Shown piece by piece: positions 60,556-64,000 of a stretch of DNA of 64,000 nucleotides (its first letter is position 1; the number at the start of each line of letters is the position of its first letter). The stretch lies in assembly GCA_964429915.1 (NCBI GenBank), contig CAYSDZ010000011.1, forward strand, positions 1-64,000. Direction: 5' to 3'. The notes under the pieces were generated by a model. That model was not told where the DNA came from. It did not search any database and saw only the letters and a list, made by a program, of their open reading frames with translations. The DNA comes from Alteromonas_F sp964429915 (GTDB taxonomy: Bacteria > Pseudomonadota > Gammaproteobacteria > Enterobacterales > Alteromonadaceae). The position numbers and the translations under genes were made by a program.

Positions 60556-62787
60556 ATGGGTCAGTTTGTAATATCATTTTTAATGTCTGTGGTCGCTTTA
60601 GGCCTGCTTTTGTTGCCGCGTTCCCACGCTAATGAAGCACCGAAAATATGTCGAGCGCCGTTGGTTACATTCAAATCTGATCAATTGACAGATGAGGGAC
60701 AAATTCGCGTATCGTCTGAACGCGCTGAACTTATTTCTGATCAACGCGCATCATTCACGGGCAAGGTAAAAGTGCTATCTGATTCCTCAATCATCACTGC
60801 TAATTCAGCAACGGTATTAAACAGCGGTGAAACCTTAATTGCTGAAGGGCAAGTAAGCTATCAAGATGCATTTTTGAGTGTTGCAAGCGAGAACCTCAAT
60901 GTAAATTCAAGCAATCGTTCACTCGATATGAATGATACGCAATACGAGCTAACGACATTTGGCGGTCGCGGCGAAGCAGAATCAATTAATATCAAATCGC
61001 GAGAGGGTGTTCGCTTACAAGAGGTGTCTTTTACAACCTGCCCGCTGAACAACCCTGACTGGCAACTCAAAGCATCAGACATCAGTTTTAAACGAGGCGC
61101 GACCGTTGGAGAAGCGAGGCATACGCGTTTTTACATAAAAGACGTACCCATTTTTTATCTTCCATATTTCGCTTTTCCCGTTGGTACTCAGCGACAAAGC
61201 GGTTTATTGTTTCCAAATATTACTAGCTCTAGTCAAGCAGGAATTGACATACAACAGCCTGTCTATTGGAACATTGCGCCGAACTACGATCTTACAGTAA
61301 CGCCCAGACTTATGTCGTTACGGGGTTTACAGTTAAAAACTGAATTTCGCTATCTCACACAACAAAGCGCAGGCACCATCAACATTGATTACTTGCCCGA
61401 AGACAATGACCTAGAAAGCAGAGATAGCCGATATTTCTATCGCTTTTACCACCAGCAAAAATTATCAGAGAAATGGTTTTTAAATGCCGACATCAACGGT
61501 TTAAGCGACAGCAACTATATTATCGATTTAGGCTCTGATTTTTATAATCGCGCCGACACCCATGTTAATAGGACCTTTGGTTTTGATTATTTAGGGAATT
61601 ACCTCAATGCCAGTTTTTATCTGCGTGACTTTGACATAATCGGCGAAAACATTTCCAGTTATCGCACGCTACCAGAGATAACATTAGATGCGATTATCCC
61701 TGTAGTCCAACACTTAGAAGTTGAGTTAAATTCTGAGTTTGCCTATTTCGATAATGCTGACGACACCGCACCGAAAGCATTGCGACTGCATGTTGCACCC
61801 ACAGTTAGGCTCCCCGTTATTCGTCACTGGGGTGAAGTGAGTGCCGAAGCGACTGTATTCAATACGCTTTATCACCAGACTAATTTGGCAACGTCGCCAG
61901 AATTAGAAGAAGACGTTAATAGAACAATAGGTCAAGGTAGATTGTACGGAACGATCTATTTTGAGCGTGAAGGCAGCTGGTTAGGCGAAAACAGTTCGAT
62001 GACCTTTGAGCCAAAATTCCAGTATTTATATACGTCTTTTTCAGACCAAAGCAATATCGCCCTTTACGATTCTACCTTGTTATTTACCGACGTTAACGGC
62101 TTGTTTCGCGGGCGTGAATTTACTGGCTTAGACAGAATTAGTGACAACAATCAAATTACTTTAGGCGCAACGACACGCGTCATAGATTCGGCGAACCGAG
62201 AGCAATTTGTGTTTAGTTTGGGGCAAATTTTCTATTTTGAGCGCAGCCGAGTAGCAGACTTCAGAGGTGAAGATAATCGTTCAGCGTTAGCGGCTGAAAT
62301 TGACTGGAAACTGAATCGTCGCTGGTTGCTGCACGGCGATACTTTGGTATCATCAAACTCTCAGAAAGTTGACCGCAGCAGTGTAACCTTGGGTTATTAC
62401 CTCAACACCAACAAGCTTATTCAACTTACCCATCGCTATGTTCGTAACCTTTCGAATGAAACTATCGACCAACTTGGATTGTCTATTAGTTGGCCTATCG
62501 CAAAGAACTGGCAATGGGTAGGACGTGTTTATCGCGACATAGAGAGAAACCGCAGCGTAGAAACGTATTCAGGTTTAGAATATGAATCATGTTGTTGGGC
62601 GATTCGAGTGATTGCCCAACGTTCTCTGACAAACCGCTTTGATAATAGTGGCGCTCAGTCACTTGACGAGTACGACTCGGGCATTTCCATGCAATTTTCG
62701 TTTAAAGGCATTGGCACGGGTAGCTCGCGCAGGCAATTGCTAGAAGACGGAATATTTGGATATCGTCAGCCTTATAATTTAAATTAA
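60556..62787 (+). CDS. lptD: LPS-assembly outer-membrane protein LptD
   Basis: This 743-residue outer-membrane protein has a signal peptide (about 1-25), a periplasmic OstA_N jellyroll (about 45-190, joining LptA) and a C-terminal 26-strand barrel. Four cysteines, C32, C162 and the pair C679-C680 (YESCCWAIRV), match the disulfide plan needed for function. With LptE it puts lipopolysaccharide on the cell surface. It is 40 bp before surA, which helps its assembly. The start is ATG at 60556. Confidence 0.97.
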   Translation: MGQFVISFLMSVVALGLLLLPRSHANEAPKICRAPLVTFKSDQLTDEGQIRVSSERAELISDQRASFTGKVKVLSDSSIITANSATVLNSGETLIAEGQVSYQDAFLSVASENLNVNSSNRSLDMNDTQYELTTFGGRGEAESINIKSREGVRLQEVSFTTCPLNNPDWQLKASDISFKRGATVGEARHTRFYIKDVPIFYLPYFAFPVGTQRQSGLLFPNITSSSQAGIDIQQPVYWNIAPNYDLTVTPRLMSLRGLQLKTEFRYLTQQSAGTINIDYLPEDNDLESRDSRYFYRFYHQQKLSEKWFLNADINGLSDSNYIIDLGSDFYNRADTHVNRTFGFDYLGNYLNASFYLRDFDIIGENISSYRTLPEITLDAIIPVVQHLEVELNSEFAYFDNADDTAPKALRLHVAPTVRLPVIRHWGEVSAEATVFNTLYHQTNLATSPELEEDVNRTIGQGRLYGTIYFEREGSWLGENSSMTFEPKFQYLYTSFSDQSNIALYDSTLLFTDVNGLFRGREFTGLDRISDNNQITLGATTRVIDSANREQFVFSLGQIFYFERSRVADFRGEDNRSALAAEIDWKLNRRWLLHGDTLVSSNSQKVDRSSVTLGYYLNTNKLIQLTHRYVRNLSNETIDQLGLSISWPIAKNWQWVGRVYRDIERNRSVETYSGLEYESCCWAIRVIAQRSLTNRFDNSGAQSLDEYDSGISMQFSFKGIGTGSSRRQLLEDGIFGYRQPYNLN

Positions 62788-62827
62788 ATCCTGTGAATGG
62801 AAAGAACGGCAAAGTAAAAGAGTATTT

Positions 62828-64000
62828 ATGAAATTTCCACATCGTTTTATGGCAGTGTTGACTGCATCTATGATTTTATTGATTTCAACGCCTATTTCAG
62901 CGAAGGAAGTAGCACTTGATAGTGTCGCGGTTATCGTGAATCAAGGTGTCATTTTAGAATCAGAAATACAGGCCTTAGTTACTGAGGTAAAACGCAATGC
63001 ACAACAAAACAGCCAAGCACTCCCGTCTGAACGAGCCTTGCGAACGCAAGCCATTGAACGCCTCATTTTGAACAATCTTCAACGCCAAATTGCAGATAGA
63101 ATGGGGATACAGGTAAGTGATCCCCAACTCGACCAAACCATTCAAAATATCGCAAGTCAGCAAAATGTATCGGTGGAAGATGTTCGTGCCCAACTGGTGA
63201 GAGATGGCATCACGTTTGATAGCTATCGTGAAACAGTTCGCGAAGAACTTATTTTGGGTGAAGTCCGAAGGGCAAATGTGCGTCGCCGTGTTTATATCAC
63301 CCCTCAAGAAGTACAAACTTTGGTCCAACTAATGGATGAACAGGGTGCAGACCAAGCCGAATATAGACTAGGGCATATTCTTATTGGTTTCCCTCCCTCT
63401 CCCACTGACGATGACGTGGCAAGTGCAAAAGAGACCGCCGACAAAGTGTTAGATTTACTTAATACGGGTTCTGATTTTGCTAAAATCGCTATCGCTTCTT
63501 CTTCTGGTTCAGAGGCACTAGAAGGTGGCGATATGGGTTGGAAAAACATCAACTCAATGCCCACTCTATTTGCCGAAGCCGTCAAGGATAACGATGAAGA
63601 TTCCATTATCGGCCCTATTCGCAGTGGAGCCGGTTTCCATATACTAAAAATAATGGAAACACGGGGAATCGAAAAAGTAGAAGTAGAAGAAGTCAATGCT
63701 CGACACATACTTATTCAACCTTCTATCATTTTAAGCGACAACCGAGCACAAAGCATGCTGTCTGAATTTAAACAGCAAGTTATTGATGGTGAGCTAGAGT
63801 TTGCTGAGTTAGCGAAGAAGCATTCTGACGACCCTGGCTCAGCCTTGAGAGGGGGAGAGTTAGGGTGGACTGACCCGTCGGTCTACGTGCCTGCCTTTAA
63901 GGATGCTTTAGCTTTACTACAGCCAGGCGAATTCAGTGACCCAGTTCGCTCTGTTCACGGTTGGCATCTGATTCAGTTAATTGACCGTCGTATTGATGAC
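62828..64000 (+). CDS. surA: Periplasmic chaperone/peptidyl-prolyl isomerase SurA (partial)
   Basis: The gene runs off the right edge after 391 codons; about 30-45 C-terminal residues are missing. It has a signal peptide (KFPHRFMAVLTASMILLIST, cut near SA-KEV), the N-terminal SurA domain starting LDSVAVIVNQGVILESEIQA, and two parvulin domains (about 180-285 with YRLGHILIGFP, and about 295-390 with NARHILIQPS and SDDPGSALRGGELGW). It chaperones outer-membrane proteins, LptD among them. The order lptD-surA matches E. coli. Confidence 0.96.
   Translation, partial: MKFPHRFMAVLTASMILLISTPISAKEVALDSVAVIVNQGVILESEIQALVTEVKRNAQQNSQALPSERALRTQAIERLILNNLQRQIADRMGIQVSDPQLDQTIQNIASQQNVSVEDVRAQLVRDGITFDSYRETVREELILGEVRRANVRRRVYITPQEVQTLVQLMDEQGADQAEYRLGHILIGFPPSPTDDDVASAKETADKVLDLLNTGSDFAKIAIASSSGSEALEGGDMGWKNINSMPTLFAEAVKDNDEDSIIGPIRSGAGFHILKIMETRGIEKVEVEEVNARHILIQPSIILSDNRAQSMLSEFKQQVIDGELEFAELAKKHSDDPGSALRGGELGWTDPSVYVPAFKDALALLQPGEFSDPVRSVHGWHLIQLIDRRIDD

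Overview
The window reads as a chromosome segment of a marine gammaproteobacterium of the Alteromonadales (Alteromonas/Glaciecola/Paraglaciecola type). The evidence is gene order: zapE-zapG-degQ-degS, murA-ibaG-mlaBCDEF divergent from kdsD-kdsC-lptCAB-rpoN-hpf-ptsN-rapZ-ptsO, rplM-rpsI-petABC-sspAB, and djlA divergent from lptD-surA all match gammaproteobacterial core blocks. Interleaved are alteromonad-style accessory genes: a riboswitch-controlled thiamine operon led by a sodium:solute symporter, and a GH13/GH97/MFS/LacI maltodextrin locus. No rRNA, CRISPR array, prophage or intact insertion sequence was seen.

Layout. 1-43 is the 3' end of a tRNA-Arg(UCG). 482-1087 is an intact Phd/ParE-type toxin-antitoxin pair with its own promoter. 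1248-2322 is scarred DNA: a truncated copy of the thiamine riboswitch and of the start of the transporter gene, then a decayed second toxin-antitoxin pair on the minus strand, then the intact TPP riboswitch. 2221-8849 is the operon transporter-thiD-thiO-thiS-thiG-thiE-thiF-tenA, which makes the thiazole half, couples it and salvages pyrimidine, but contains no thiC. 8917-10512 is a 5'-nucleotidase-like lipoprotein, separated from epd-tkt by a roughly 210-bp imperfect inverted repeat. metK is divergent from tkt behind a MetJ-type operator. 15145-19504 holds an exonuclease, a YghU-type GST, a DUF2721 protein, RNase P RNA, a YebC-family regulator and ZapE on the minus strand. 19654-22714 is zapG-degQ-degS.

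22723-34515 is an envelope block: MurA (peptidoglycan), IbaG, the Mla phospholipid-trafficking operon, and divergently the Kdo/LPS-transport genes followed by the sigma-54 and nitrogen-PTS cluster. 34531-43298 is the inserted maltodextrin locus: a cytoplasmic alpha-glucosidase, a surface or periplasmic amylase lipoprotein, a LacI regulator, an MFS sugar transporter and a GH97 alpha-glucosidase. Two copies of one 13-bp palindromic motif lie before its divergent promoters. Then come YceI, MgtE, SspB/SspA, the bc1 complex and ribosomal proteins S9/L13. 50614-59370 is a minus-strand run, transcribed dsbC-recJ-recO-pdxJ-acpS-rlmD-relA-mazG. The window ends with djlA, lptD and a surA cut by the right edge.

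Most of the window is conserved core genome. The parts worth a second look are the duplicated and decayed DNA at 1-2.3 kb, the thiC-less thiamine operon with an atypical ThiF, the long inverted repeat at 10.5 kb, and the putative maltodextrin regulon operators. I found no convincing wholly new system.
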